A stretch of 64,000 bases of DNA from Flammeovirgaceae bacterium UBA1842 (GCA_002338655.1 DDIU01000015.1:262131-326130); one strand, 5' to 3'. Positions 26,752-36,106 are shown, numbered from the stretch's first letter. The notes: a model not told the origin generated them from the sequence alone. A program made the numbers and translations.

Positions 26752-27186
26752 ATGAATACGGCAGAGATAGTTACCGGCAAAGGGACAATGAAAGTGGAGT
26801 TTTATGATAAAGACGCACCTAAGACTGTAGAGAATTTCATCACATTAGCAAAAAAAGGATTTTACGATGGACTGACGTTTCACCGTGTACTCCCTAATTT
26901 CGTAATCCAAGGAGGTTGCCCCGAAGGAACAGGGGCCGGTGGCCCAGGATACAGCATTGATTGCGAACTGGATGGGGAAAATCAATACCACGATAGAGGC
27001 GTGCTTTCCATGGCACACGCAGGTAGAAATACTGGTGGTAGCCAGTTTTTCATTTGCCACAGCAGAGACAACACCGCTCACCTTGACAGAAACCATACCT
27101 GCTTTGGAAAAGTGGTTGAGGGCTTGGAAGTAATAGATGCAATAAAACAAGGTGATGTCATTGAAAAAATTGTAGTGGCCTCGTAA
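26752..27186 (+). CDS. Cyclophilin-type peptidyl-prolyl isomerase
   Basis: A 144-residue single-domain cyclophilin without a signal peptide, so cytosolic. Catalytic and binding residues are in FHRVLPNFVIQGG (Arg of the active site), GGSQFFI and HLDRNHTCFGKV. It catalyses cis-trans isomerisation at proline and assists folding. Monocistronic: its own promoter box precedes it and a terminator follows. Length is typical of the PpiB-like group. Confidence 0.95.
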   Translation: MNTAEIVTGKGTMKVEFYDKDAPKTVENFITLAKKGFYDGLTFHRVLPNFVIQGGCPEGTGAGGPGYSIDCELDGENQYHDRGVLSMAHAGRNTGGSQFFICHSRDNTAHLDRNHTCFGKVVEGLEVIDAIKQGDVIEKIVVAS

Positions 27187-27244
27187 TTGATTCAAAGTTT
27201 ACCGAGCTATTGATGCTTGGAAATAAGAGTCTTAAAAATTCAAC

Positions 27245-27287
27245 AATAAACCCTATCAGGCTTCATGGTTTGGTAGGGTTTATTTTT
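27245..27287 (+). terminator. Terminator after the cyclophilin gene
   Basis: Arms AATAAACCCTATCA (27245-27258) and TGGTAGGGTTTATT (27271-27284) pair with one mismatch and are followed by more T. Confidence 0.88.
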
Positions 27288-27378
27288 TCTACTTGAAACA
27301 TCTTCATTTTTATTCAACACAGTGGTTTTAGCCCCATTTATTTGATGAGTGGTTAAACATTAATGCCTACTATTTCCG

Positions 27379-27386
27379 TAGATTTG
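27379..27386 (+). promoter_or_regulatory. Promoter -7 box of the RND pump operon
   Basis: TAGATTTG matches TAnnTTTG exactly, 16 bp before the start codon at 27403, implying a very short leader. Confidence 0.55.
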
Positions 27387-27402
27387 CATACAATATTTTA
27401 CA

Positions 27403-28470
27403 ATGGGATCTACAGGAAAAATAATAGTTTTTGCCATCATTGCAGTGCTTGTCATAGGGTTTATTGTTTACCCTAAATTTAGCTCAACAGATGATGCTCC
27501 ACAACAAGTGGCCTCGGTGGTTAACAAACTGAGGGTTAATGCTTTAAAGGTTAAAAGCGAAAAATTAAACAATGACCTTCGGCTTACTGGCTCACTAGTT
27601 GCCAATGAATCGGTGGTCTTAAAGGCAGAAGTTTCGGCAAGGGTTGAAAAAATAAATTTTATTGAAGGGCAAAATGTTACGAAAGGTCAATTGCTTGTTC
27701 AGCTTGATGATAGTGAAATTCAGGCAGAAATAGCTAAACTGAATTTTATAAAAAAACTGAATGAGGATAATGAAAACCGTCAGAAACAGCTCCTGGAAAA
27801 AGAGGCTATCAGTAAAGAGGAGTATGAAACGGCCCTTACCACACTAAACACAACCCTCGCAGATATAAAAGTAAAACAAGTTCAACAACAAAAACATCAA
27901 ATAAGAGCCCCGTTCGATGGTATTATTGGCTTACGCAACGTAAGTCAGGGAAGTTATATCAGCTCGGCAGATGAACTTGTCACCTTATATAGCATCAACC
28001 CTATCAAGATAGATTTTTCTATTCCCGGTAAATACTCGGCATTGGTTAACCCAAAGGATAAAATTGAATTCAATGTCGATTCTTATGAAAAGGAAGCATT
28101 CTATGGCGAGATATATGCGGTAGAACCACAGGTAGATCCTAAAACAAGAAGCCTTCAAGCCAGGGCAAAGAGCCAAAACAGAGAAAACAAATTATTGCCT
28201 GGACAGTTTGCAAAAATAAGGCTGACCCTTGATACATTCAATGATGCTATTATGATCCCCACTGAGGCAGTGATTCCAGAGCTAAACGGAAAAAAGGTAT
28301 TTATATACGTAGATGGTAAAGTGGATTCCAGAAGTATCGAAACAGGAATTAGAACCGCAGATAGAATTCAGGTTACCTCAGGATTGAATGCAGGTGATAT
28401 TGTACTCACTTCTGGAATATTGCAGTTGAAGCAAGGTATGGAAGTGGATTTAAACCTTGGCAATGAGTAG
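27403..28470 (+). CDS. RND efflux periplasmic adaptor (MFP)
   Basis: A 355-residue membrane fusion protein. An N-terminal membrane anchor (about residues 7-24) is followed by a split lipoyl domain (ESVVLKAEVSARVEKINFIE and HQIRAPFDGIIGLRNVSQGS), a coiled-coil hairpin (about 105-165), a beta barrel and a membrane-proximal domain. It bridges the inner-membrane pump and the outer-membrane channel encoded next. The 3' end overlaps the pump gene by 8 bp. Substrate is unknown. Confidence 0.95.
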   Translation: MGSTGKIIVFAIIAVLVIGFIVYPKFSSTDDAPQQVASVVNKLRVNALKVKSEKLNNDLRLTGSLVANESVVLKAEVSARVEKINFIEGQNVTKGQLLVQLDDSEIQAEIAKLNFIKKLNEDNENRQKQLLEKEAISKEEYETALTTLNTTLADIKVKQVQQQKHQIRAPFDGIIGLRNVSQGSYISSADELVTLYSINPIKIDFSIPGKYSALVNPKDKIEFNVDSYEKEAFYGEIYAVEPQVDPKTRSLQARAKSQNRENKLLPGQFAKIRLTLDTFNDAIMIPTEAVIPELNGKKVFIYVDGKVDSRSIETGIRTADRIQVTSGLNAGDIVLTSGILQLKQGMEVDLNLGNE

Positions 28471-31400
28471 TTTATCCAACATAAGTATTGATCGCCCGGT
28501 ATTGGCGGTGGTGATGTCAATCTCAATTATAATATTTGGGATTGTGGGATTTAACTTTTTGGGTGTAAGGGAATACCCAAGTGTTGATCCACCGATTATT
28601 ACCGTATCCACCAGCTATGCAGGGGCCAATTCGGATGTAATTGAAAGTCAGATTACCGAGCCATTAGAGGAATCCATTAATGGAATAGCAGGGATAAAAA
28701 CATTAAGTTCGACATCCAATGAAGGCAGAAGTACCATTAGGGTGGAATTCGGCCTTGATACTGATTTGGAGGCTGCGGCCAATGATGTAAGGGATAAAGT
28801 TTCACGGGCACAAAGAAACCTGCCCCCTGATGCGGATCCACCCATTGTGTCAAAAGCCGATGCGGACAACTCCCCTATTATTGCTCTTAGGATTTATAGT
28901 GAAAAAAGAAACTTACTTGAACTGTCAGAATTAGCCCAAAATGTGTTTAAGGAAAACTTCCAAACTATTGAAGGGGTAAGTGAAGTACGTATTTGGGGAG
29001 AAAAGAGATATTCCATGCGTTTATGGATGGATCCTGATAGACTGGCCGCTTATAAACTGACCCCCTTGGATGTTTATAATGCCGTAAATGCACAAAACCT
29101 TGAGCTACCCTCCGGGCGTATTGAGGGTCAAAATACCGAACTCACTGTCCGCACACTGGGCAGGCTGAGTACCCCAGAAGAGTTCAACGATTTAATAATT
29201 CAACAGAACGAGCAGAGTATAACCCGGTTTCGTGATATTGGTCGGGCAGAATTATTCCCGGAAAATGAAAGGACACTGCTTAAAAACAATGGCATTCCCC
29301 TGGTTATGACAGCTATTACGCCCCAACCTGGCAGTAATAACCTGAATATTGCAGCTGAGTTTTACAAGCGGCTGGAGGGCTTAAAGAAGAATTTACCGGA
29401 TGATATCGAGGTAAACGTAAGATTTGATAACACCCGATACATAGATGAATCCATCCAGGAAGTAGAACAGACTATTTATGTGGCTTTTGGTTTGGTTGTG
29501 CTTATCATTTTCGCCTTTCTAAGAGACTGGCGAACCACTTTTATTCCAGTGATTACGGTGCCTATATCACTTATTGGTTCGTTTTTCCTCATGTATGCTT
29601 TTGGTTTTTCCATTAACGTACTTACGCTTCTCGGGCTCGTACTGTCCATTGGACTTGTCGTGGATGATGCCATAGTGGTGCTGGAAAATATTTATACCAA
29701 AATAGAAGATGGTATGACCCCGGCTGAAGCTGGTAAAAAAGGAACACAGGAAATTTTCTTTGCCGTGATCTCTACTACCATTGCACTGACGGCTGTTTTC
29801 TTCCCGATTATCTTCCTTCAAGGAATAACTGGCAGATTGTTCAGGGAGTTTGGATTGGTTGTAGCCGGATCCGTACTTATTTCAAGCTTTGTGGCACTGA
29901 CATTAACACCTATGATGTCGTCAAAAATGTTAAAAAGACGTGAGCGGCACAATTGGATATATAGAAAAACAGAGCCCTTCTTTATTGGGCTTAATAACTA
30001 TTATGGCAAATTGTTGGAGGGCTTCATGAAGCATAGATGGTTAGCCTTTGTTGTCATATTATTTTCGGGACTAGGCATTTATATGCTAGGCAAACAATTG
30101 CCTCAAGAAATGGCCCCATTGGAAGACAGGGGTAATTTCAGAATATTCGCAACAGGCCCTGAAGGAGCCACCTTTGATTATATGGACTTTTATGTTGATC
30201 AAATGCTCACCATCATAGATGAAGAAGTACCTGAAAACGAGTCTGTTATTTCCATCACCTCCCCTGGTTTTGGTGCTTCCTCATCGGTCAACTCTGCCAT
30301 GCTTATTTTAAACCTTACCGATCCATCAGAAAGGGAACGGAGCCAAGCAGAAATAGTAAATGCACTTAAACCAAAAATAGCTGAAAACACATTGGCCCGA
30401 GCATTTATTTCACAGCCTCAAACCATTGGAGACCGAAGGGGTGGCTTACCTGTACAGTATGTGGTGCAAGCACCTGACATTGAAAGGTTGAAAAAAGTAC
30501 TCCCACAATTTCAAGCGAAAGCCCAAGCAAGTCCGGTATTTGATTTTGTGGATTTGGATCTGAAATTCAATAAACCCGAACTCAATATCACAATTGACCG
30601 GGATAAAGCCCGTGATTTAGGCGTATCGGTGAGAAATGTAGCCCAAACCCTCCAATTAAGTTTAAGTGGCCAGAGATTTGGCTATTTCATAAAAGATGGC
30701 CGGCAGTATTATATTATCGGCCAGGTGGAACGGAGCAACAGAAATGATCCTTTGGACTTGAAATCAATATATGTTAAAAACGATGTAGGTGAATTGATAC
30801 AAATGGATAACCTCGTTACACTTCGTGAAATGAGTACACCACCACAGTTATATAGGTACAATCGGTTTGCATCGGCTACATTCTCCGCCAGTTTGGCTCC
30901 AGGGTATTCACTGGGTGATGGTATTGAGGCCATGGATGCTGTAGCAGCTGAGGTACTCGATGGCTCCTACTCTACTTCACTTTCAGGCAATTCACTTGAA
31001 TATAATGAAAGTGCCAACAACCTCTATTTTGCTTTTGCTTTTGCCCTTGTACTTATCTATTTAGTACTTTCAGCACAATTTGAAAGCTTTAGGGACCCCT
31101 TAATCATCATGTTCACCGTTCCTTTGGCTTTAGCGGGCTCACTTTTAACCTTGTACCTGTTTGGTCAAAGTTTAAACATCTTCAGCCAAATTGGAATCAT
31201 CATGTTGATTGGATTGGTGACTAAAAACGGTATCCTTATTGTGGAATTTGCCAATCAAAGAAAAGCACAGGACATGACCATTACAGAGGCCATTATGGGA
31301 GCTGCAAAAGCTCGATTTAGGCCCATTCTAATGACCAGTCTTTCAACGATATTGGGAATTTTGCCTATTGCCCTTGCACTGGGTGCTGGTTCAGAAAGTA

Positions 31401-31522
31401 GGGTATCAATGGGAATAGCCGTAGTAGGTGGTATGGTATTCGCCACAATCCTTACTTTATTCGTAATTCCTGCCATTTATAGTTTCATTACCAGCAAAGA
31501 GAAAAGATTAGCACGAGTATGA
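28463..31522 (+). CDS. RND efflux pump, inner-membrane transporter
   Basis: A 1019-residue HAE1/AcrB-type proton-driven pump with 12 transmembrane helices and two large periplasmic loops. Proton-relay residues are intact: the Asp pair in GLVVDDAIVVLENIY (TM4) and the Lys in GLVTKNGILIVEFAN (TM10). I chose ATG at 28463 (MSSLSNISIDRPVLAV) over a TTG two codons upstream, because RND pumps begin this way. It overlaps the adaptor by 8 bp and the TolC-type gene by 4 bp, so the operon is tightly coupled. Drug or metabolite specificity cannot be read off. Confidence 0.96.
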   Translation: MSSLSNISIDRPVLAVVMSISIIIFGIVGFNFLGVREYPSVDPPIITVSTSYAGANSDVIESQITEPLEESINGIAGIKTLSSTSNEGRSTIRVEFGLDTDLEAAANDVRDKVSRAQRNLPPDADPPIVSKADADNSPIIALRIYSEKRNLLELSELAQNVFKENFQTIEGVSEVRIWGEKRYSMRLWMDPDRLAAYKLTPLDVYNAVNAQNLELPSGRIEGQNTELTVRTLGRLSTPEEFNDLIIQQNEQSITRFRDIGRAELFPENERTLLKNNGIPLVMTAITPQPGSNNLNIAAEFYKRLEGLKKNLPDDIEVNVRFDNTRYIDESIQEVEQTIYVAFGLVVLIIFAFLRDWRTTFIPVITVPISLIGSFFLMYAFGFSINVLTLLGLVLSIGLVVDDAIVVLENIYTKIEDGMTPAEAGKKGTQEIFFAVISTTIALTAVFFPIIFLQGITGRLFREFGLVVAGSVLISSFVALTLTPMMSSKMLKRRERHNWIYRKTEPFFIGLNNYYGKLLEGFMKHRWLAFVVILFSGLGIYMLGKQLPQEMAPLEDRGNFRIFATGPEGATFDYMDFYVDQMLTIIDEEVPENESVISITSPGFGASSSVNSAMLILNLTDPSERERSQAEIVNALKPKIAENTLARAFISQPQTIGDRRGGLPVQYVVQAPDIERLKKVLPQFQAKAQASPVFDFVDLDLKFNKPELNITIDRDKARDLGVSVRNVAQTLQLSLSGQRFGYFIKDGRQYYIIGQVERSNRNDPLDLKSIYVKNDVGELIQMDNLVTLREMSTPPQLYRYNRFASATFSASLAPGYSLGDGIEAMDAVAAEVLDGSYSTSLSGNSLEYNESANNLYFAFAFALVLIYLVLSAQFESFRDPLIIMFTVPLALAGSLLTLYLFGQSLNIFSQIGIIMLIGLVTKNGILIVEFANQRKAQDMTITEAIMGAAKARFRPILMTSLSTILGILPIALALGAGSESRVSMGIAVVGGMVFATILTLFVIPAIYSFITSKEKRLARV

Positions 31523-32823
31523 AAAGCCAATCCATTCTATTATTTCTATTGATAGCCGCCTTTCAATTGTCGGCTCAAAATGTACTTACGTTGGACATAG
31601 CCTTGGATCAGGCACTTGAAAACAACTATAACATTAAGATAGCACGTAATAACAAAGAAATTGCAGATAACAATTACTCGCTGGGCAATGCAGGATTTCT
31701 ACCTTCCATAAACGCCAATTTTGACAAATCATTTGGCAACCAGTCATTTGACCGTGAACTCGCTAGTGGTACACTTCAGTCACAATCCAATGCGAAAAAT
31801 GAACGTACCACTTATGGCGCTTCATTGAACTGGACTATTTTCGATGGCATGAAAATGTTCACCACTTACGACCAACTGTCAGAGTTGAACCAGCAAAGCG
31901 AAGAATCATTAAAAGCCGAGATTGAGTTACTTGTTTATAACATCACCTCTACCTTTTACTTGGCAGCCCTTGAAAAAGAAAGACTCACCAGGTACGATAG
32001 CAATGTGTTACTATCCGATGAGCGCTTAAGTGTGGCCAAAGATAAATATGAATTAGGCAAGGCTTCAAAATTGGAATTTTTGCAGGCGCAGGTAGATTTG
32101 AATGCTGACAAATCATTAAGAATTCAGCAGCAACAGCAGCTGGCTTTACGCAAATACGAATTGGCAAGACTCATGGCCGATTACGCAGACAGTATTGATT
32201 TTACTTTGCAATTTGAACTGGTCAATGATGATAATTTAAATTTAAGTGATCTTTTAGAGAATTTGGAGGCCCAAAATCCAGTGTTGACTGCTGCTAAACG
32301 CGAAAAAGCCATTGCAGATTATAATGCCAAAATAAACAAAGGCGACAGGCTTCCAGTAGTTGGTCTCAATGCTGGTTATGTGCATAGTAAGTCGATTACA
32401 CCTGCTGGGTTTGCCCTTGAAAACACTTCCAGTGACATCACTTATGGCCTCACAGCCTCTTGGACCATTTTCAATGGGTTTAATGTCAACAGGCGCATTC
32501 AAAATGCCAAAATACAGAGCGAAAACTCTGAGTATCAATATAATAACCAATTACTTGATTTTAATACCGCTATTAAATCCCGTTATATTGATTATAAAAA
32601 TAGCCTGGAGCTTATGGCCCTCGAAAGTGAGAATCTCAGCGTAGCCCGTGAAAATAATGAAATTTCAAAGGCACGATATGAAATAGGGCTTTCCACTGCC
32701 CTTGAACTTCGTGAGGCACAAATCAATTTCCTAGATGCAGAACTACGTTTTCAGAATGCGGCCTTCAATGCAAAATTAGCGGCCATTGAGTTGAAATATT
32801 TATCAGGTACCTCCTTAAGGTAA
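31519..32823 (+). CDS. TolC-family outer-membrane channel
   Basis: A 434-residue outer-membrane efflux protein with signal peptide (residues 1-19, ending LSAQ) and the two repeated helical/beta halves of TolC proteins; repeat cores are seen at LDIALDQALENNYNIKIARN and LSDLLENLEAQNPVLTAAKR. Its ATG overlaps the pump stop as ATGA. It completes the tripartite pump. A weak hairpin follows at 32832-32858 but without a clear T-run. Confidence 0.95.
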   Translation: MKSQSILLFLLIAAFQLSAQNVLTLDIALDQALENNYNIKIARNNKEIADNNYSLGNAGFLPSINANFDKSFGNQSFDRELASGTLQSQSNAKNERTTYGASLNWTIFDGMKMFTTYDQLSELNQQSEESLKAEIELLVYNITSTFYLAALEKERLTRYDSNVLLSDERLSVAKDKYELGKASKLEFLQAQVDLNADKSLRIQQQQQLALRKYELARLMADYADSIDFTLQFELVNDDNLNLSDLLENLEAQNPVLTAAKREKAIADYNAKINKGDRLPVVGLNAGYVHSKSITPAGFALENTSSDITYGLTASWTIFNGFNVNRRIQNAKIQSENSEYQYNNQLLDFNTAIKSRYIDYKNSLELMALESENLSVARENNEISKARYEIGLSTALELREAQINFLDAELRFQNAAFNAKLAAIELKYLSGTSLR

Positions 32824-32912
32824 ATAATTAAAGGGTAAAATATTATAGGATTTACCCTGTTGCCAATCAAATAGTAATAGTTTCACTTTATTCTTTTTCA
32901 AATGAAACTATT

Positions 32913-33653
32913 ATGCACTCCAAGGCCATTGCAGTTATTCTATTGTTGCTTCTTTCTTATTCAGTACAGGCACAGCCAGATACCCTTTTACTAAAACCCG
33001 GTAATACAATTATTGATGGGACAATCATTAAACCCTACACCAATAAGTGGAAGGTGACCTATTTCGATGCCCAAGGAAAGGCCGTTCCAAACAAAGTATG
33101 GACAGATTATGGGCAAATCATTGAGTTGGATGATAAGCAGTATTTCCACAGGGTACAGGATCTCTATGATCCCAAAATGAACCTTTTGGTAACGTGGATC
33201 AATATGGTGGAGTTGAATACATTATTACCAGTAAGTTTTTCAACCTTAAGCCCTTCAGGTGGATTTTCATATTATCAATTTGATGGAAACCATATCATTG
33301 GCAGTGCCAATAATCAATCTAAAGAAAGGGAGATAATCTCTATCGACAAAACATTGGCGGAAAGCGTATATGATTGGAATATGTATGGAATGCTCCTTAT
33401 TGGCTTGCCATTAAAGGAGCATTTAATAGCCAAACTCCCTTATGCGAGCACTCCTTCCGGAGAATTAAAATGGCTTGTAGCACATGTAACTGGGAAAGAT
33501 CAACTTTCTGTGCCTAACAATAAAACCATAACTACCTGGAAAGTGGAAACCAATCAAAATTTAACATTTTGGCTCAGTAAAAAAGCTCCCTATGTGATTA
33601 AACTAGAAGCTTACTTGCCAAACAATACTAAAATGGTATGGGAAATGATTTAA
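32913..33653 (+). CDS. Secreted protein of unknown function
   Basis: A 246-residue protein with a clear signal peptide (1-20, ending VQAQ). The mature part is rich in beta strands with aromatic residues and resembles, at a distance, the DUF3108-like beta-barrel proteins, but I cannot assign a family with confidence. It lies 89 bp after the TolC gene and could be read from its own promoter. The intergenic element copy B starts 8 bp after its stop codon. Confidence 0.75.
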   Translation: MHSKAIAVILLLLLSYSVQAQPDTLLLKPGNTIIDGTIIKPYTNKWKVTYFDAQGKAVPNKVWTDYGQIIELDDKQYFHRVQDLYDPKMNLLVTWINMVELNTLLPVSFSTLSPSGGFSYYQFDGNHIIGSANNQSKEREIISIDKTLAESVYDWNMYGMLLIGLPLKEHLIAKLPYASTPSGELKWLVAHVTGKDQLSVPNNKTITTWKVETNQNLTFWLSKKAPYVIKLEAYLPNNTKMVWEMI

Positions 33654-33660
33654 AACTATT

Positions 33661-33782
33661 CCAAAAAGACCCACTTCCCCGCCAATTGACGGATGCCGAA
33701 AAGTCCCTTTAGGAGATTTAGGTGTGTGAGGTGAATTTCGATTAAACTTAATTTTTAATAGGAAAAATTATAGTCAGACATT
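33661..33782 (+). repeat. Dispersed intergenic element, copy B (one core unit)
   Basis: A shorter version of the element at 8598-8862. The left flank and right flank align base for base over long stretches (shared AATTTCGATTAAACTT), while only one degenerate core unit, GTCCCTTTAGGAGATTTAG, is present against seven in copy A. It starts 8 bp after the stop of the secreted protein gene and ends 24 bp before the next start codon. No protein is encoded. Confidence 0.7.
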
Positions 33783-33806
33783 TAAAACCAAATAACTAAT
33801 AACGAC

Positions 33807-34682
33807 ATGAAAAATATCTTAATCTTAATGTTGATCACTGGCCCCTTGTTGGCTCAGGGTCTCAAACAATCGGCACTTGATCATTTCAATAATCAGCAGT
33901 GGGAGGCTGCATCAAATGACTACTTGAAATATCTGAAAAAGAATGATAAAGATTCATCGGCATGGTATAATCTCGGATTTTGTCAAATGAAATTGAAAAA
34001 CCATGAGCAATCCATTCAGTATTACAATGAAGCTAAAAAAAGAAATTTCAATCCCTTTTTTGTTGATTTTAGTATTAGTAAAAGTCACGCTTTGAACAAT
34101 GATACCAAAGCCATGTTGAATGCATTAAAGCTTGGTAGTGAAAACGGTCTCCTTTTCTATTCTACGCTTCAATCTGATTCAGCATTTAAAAATTATCGGG
34201 AGAATAAGGAATTTAAGGCCATACTAGAGAAAGTTAAGCTCAACGCCTATCCCTGTCTGTCAAGTAAAGAGCGCAGGCATTTTGATTTTTGGTTGGGCGA
34301 GTGGGATGTCTACGCCCGTGGTGGTAAAGTGGGTGAGAATTCAATTACTATGGCTTTAGGTGGCTGTGCCATCCATGAAAACTATGTTACTCCTGGTAAC
34401 TATGCAGGCCAAAGTATCAATTATTACGATCCTATCGATAAAAAATGGCACCAACACTGGGTAGGTAGTGGTGGTGATGTTTACAATTACCTTGAAACTA
34501 AACGGGAAGAAGGTCTACTTCAATTTGAAAGCAAATTTATGAACGCTCAGGGCGTTATTTCCCTTTCCAGACTCACCTTTACCCTCAATGACGATGGTAC
34601 TGTTAGACAGCTCTTTGAAGGCTCTACAGACGATGGCAAAACGTGGTCTCCACAGTTTGATGGGTTGTATAAGAGAAAATGA
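33807..34682 (+). CDS. Secreted TPR and DUF1579-like protein
   Basis: A 291-residue protein with a signal peptide (1-16, ending LLAQ), two or three TPR-like helical repeats (about 18-150; DSSAWYNLGFCQMKLKNHEQ), then a beta-rich domain starting HFDFWLGEWDVYARGG (about residue 158). The FDFWLGEWDV motif is typical of DUF1579-like lipocalin-fold proteins. Function unknown; the TPR part suggests protein contacts. It ends before a bidirectional terminator. Confidence 0.82.
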   Translation: MKNILILMLITGPLLAQGLKQSALDHFNNQQWEAASNDYLKYLKKNDKDSSAWYNLGFCQMKLKNHEQSIQYYNEAKKRNFNPFFVDFSISKSHALNNDTKAMLNALKLGSENGLLFYSTLQSDSAFKNYRENKEFKAILEKVKLNAYPCLSSKERRHFDFWLGEWDVYARGGKVGENSITMALGGCAIHENYVTPGNYAGQSINYYDPIDKKWHQHWVGSGGDVYNYLETKREEGLLQFESKFMNAQGVISLSRLTFTLNDDGTVRQLFEGSTDDGKTWSPQFDGLYKRK

Positions 34683-34770
34683 ACAAAGTTCAAATTCAAA
34701 GTTCAAAGTTGTGCGGTAGCCAATTGAATATTGAATTTGAACTTTGAACTCTAGTAATTTTAAAAAATAA

Positions 34771-34802
34771 AGCCCTGATCCTCCAGTTGGCGGATCAGGG
34801 CT
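34771..34802. terminator. Bidirectional terminator between convergent genes
   Basis: An 11-bp perfect stem AGCCCTGATCC / GGATCAGGGCT encloses a 10-base loop and is flanked by A-rich and T-rich sequence on opposite sides. It can terminate both the plus-strand secreted protein gene and the minus-strand rplT operon. Confidence 0.92.
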
Positions 34803-34828
34803 TTTAAAATACAGATCGTTGTTTGAAC

Positions 34829-35176
34829 TTACTTGTTTACTTTCTTCACAATGGCTTCGAAAGCTTCTGGATGATTCATTGCTAAGTCAGCCAATACCTT
34901 CCTATTCAAGTCGATATTTGCTTTCTTCAAATTACCCATTAGCTGAGAATAAGACATTCCGTGCATTCTTGCTCCGGCATTGATCCTTTGTATCCACAAA
35001 GCCCTAAAATCTCTTTTCTTAGCTTTTCTATCGCGGTAGGCGTAAGTCCATCCTTTTTCAACAGCATTTTTCGCTACTGTCCATACGTTTTTTCTTCTTC
35101 CCCAATAACCTTTAGCGGCTTTTAGGATTCTTTTTCTTCTAGCTTTTGAAGCTACATGATTTACTGATCTTGGCAT
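34829..35176 (-). CDS. rplT: Ribosomal protein L20
   Basis: 115 residues, full length, beginning MPRSVNHVASKARRKRILKA with the strongly basic helical N-terminus and YWGRRKNVWTVAKNAVEKG that mark bacterial L20. It binds 23S rRNA early in 50S assembly. Last gene of the thrS-infC-rpmI-rplT series, in the conventional order, 97 bp after rpmI. Confidence 0.98.
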   Translation of the reverse strand: MPRSVNHVASKARRKRILKAAKGYWGRRKNVWTVAKNAVEKGWTYAYRDRKAKKRDFRALWIQRINAGARMHGMSYSQLMGNLKKANIDLNRKVLADLAMNHPEAFEAIVKKVNK

Positions 35177-35273
35177 TTCTTTAATTGTTTTTGGTTAGTG
35201 GCGCTCCATCTTTTGATAGAATCTTTTATTGGCCAATTAACCTGGTGAATAAATTAGAACCTTTTGTTGAACA

Positions 35274-35468
35274 TTAAATATTCAACATCAATTTAACGTT
35301 TGGCTCATCGGTTTTGTGTACCAATGCAGTCTTGGTTAAATTTCTCTTTTGCTTAGTTTCCTTCTTCGTCAGGATATGGCTTTTGAAAGCATGCTTTCTT
35401 TTTATCTTGCCTGTACCCGTCAGCTTGAATCTCTTCTTCGCTCCTGAAATAGTTTTTACTTTTGGCAT
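35274..35468 (-). CDS. rpmI: Ribosomal protein L35
   Basis: 64 residues with the conserved MPKVKTISGAKKRFKLTGTG start and RKHAFKSHILTKK core of bacterial L35. It lies 27 bp after infC in the standard cluster. A component of the 50S subunit. Confidence 0.98.
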   Translation of the reverse strand: MPKVKTISGAKKRFKLTGTGKIKRKHAFKSHILTKKETKQKRNLTKTALVHKTDEPNVKLMLNI

Positions 35469-35495
35469 TTTATTATTATTTGTCGATCTGTATTT

Positions 35496-36059
35496 TTATT
35501 TCTTTTTTGTCTTTGGTTTGGCAGTAATGAACATTATCATTCTTTTACCTTCCAACTTAGGCAACTGCTCCACTTTACCATACTCCTCTAGTGCCTGCGC
35601 AAACTTCAACAACAATATTTCACCGCGTTCTTTAAACACAATGGTTCTTCCTACGAAATGAACATAAGCTTTCACTTTTGCCCCTTCTTCCAGGAAGTTG
35701 ATAGCGTGCTTTAATTTAAAATTAAAGTCATGCTCTTCAGTATTAGGGCCAAAACGGATTTCCTTAATTACCGTTTTTTGAGCCTTAGCCTTGATTTCCT
35801 TCTGCTTTTTCTTTTGTTCGTATTTGAACTTTGAATAATCAATGATCTTACAAACTGGAGGATCAGCCTTAGGGGATATCTCAACTAAGTCCAGATTCTG
35901 ATCCTTAGCCAATTTTATCGCCTGTTCAATTGGATATACATCCACTTCTACGTTCTCACCTACTACGCGCACATTTCTGGCTGTAATACGTTCGTTGACT
36001 CTATAGGGCTCTTCTACTCTCCCTCGAAACCCTCTCCTCTGAAATTTTTGTTTACTAAT
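35496..36059 (-). CDS. infC: Translation initiation factor IF-3, AUU start
   Basis: IF-3 of 187 residues when started at ATT (36057-36059). The N-terminal extension reads SKQKFQRRGFRGRVEEPYRV followed by the conserved NERITARNVRVVGE; the C-terminal domain includes KEIRFGPNTEEHDFNFK and KRMIMFITAKPK. No ATG occurs in frame upstream of conserved sequence, while GGAGG lies 5 bases before the ATT. In Escherichia coli infC also starts with AUU, allowing IF-3 to repress its own translation by rejecting non-canonical starts. The same control is therefore likely here. A GTG within the conserved region (35970-35972) would cut off the start of the N-domain. Confidence 0.95.
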   Translation of the reverse strand: MSKQKFQRRGFRGRVEEPYRVNERITARNVRVVGENVEVDVYPIEQAIKLAKDQNLDLVEISPKADPPVCKIIDYSKFKYEQKKKQKEIKAKAQKTVIKEIRFGPNTEEHDFNFKLKHAINFLEEGAKVKAYVHFVGRTIVFKERGEILLLKFAQALEEYGKVEQLPKLEGKRMIMFITAKPKTKKK

Positions 36060-36069
36060 TGTAACCTCC
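36057..36069 (-). promoter_or_regulatory. Strong Shine-Dalgarno and AUU start of infC
   Basis: On the minus strand GGAGG (36065-36069) precedes ATT (36057-36059) by five bases. Strong Shine-Dalgarno sequences are uncommon in this window, so this one helps fix the non-canonical start. Confidence 0.85.
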
Positions 36070-36098
36070 TTTTAGTTTTACCTTGAAAAAACAGTCTG

Positions 36099-36106
36099 CA
36101 AATATG
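36099..36106 (-). promoter_or_regulatory. Possible internal promoter for infC
   Basis: CATATTTG on the minus strand is one base from TAnnTTTG and lies 39 bp before the AUU start, within the 115-bp gap after thrS. It would allow infC-rpmI-rplT to be transcribed apart from thrS. Confidence 0.35.

Noticed and set aside
34687..34750. Inverted arrangement of TTCAAAGTTCAAA-type words as a regulatory hairpin
   Set aside because: Low-complexity sequence common between genes of this phylum, with poor pairing; the real terminator is just beyond it.
35314..35661. 115-residue plus-strand frame across rpmI and infC
   Set aside because: It is antisense to two conserved genes and its hydrophobic look comes from the complement of lysine-rich codons.
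35970..35972. GTG as the start of infC
   Set aside because: It would remove the conserved NERITARN part of the N-domain; ATT with a strong Shine-Dalgarno site fits better.
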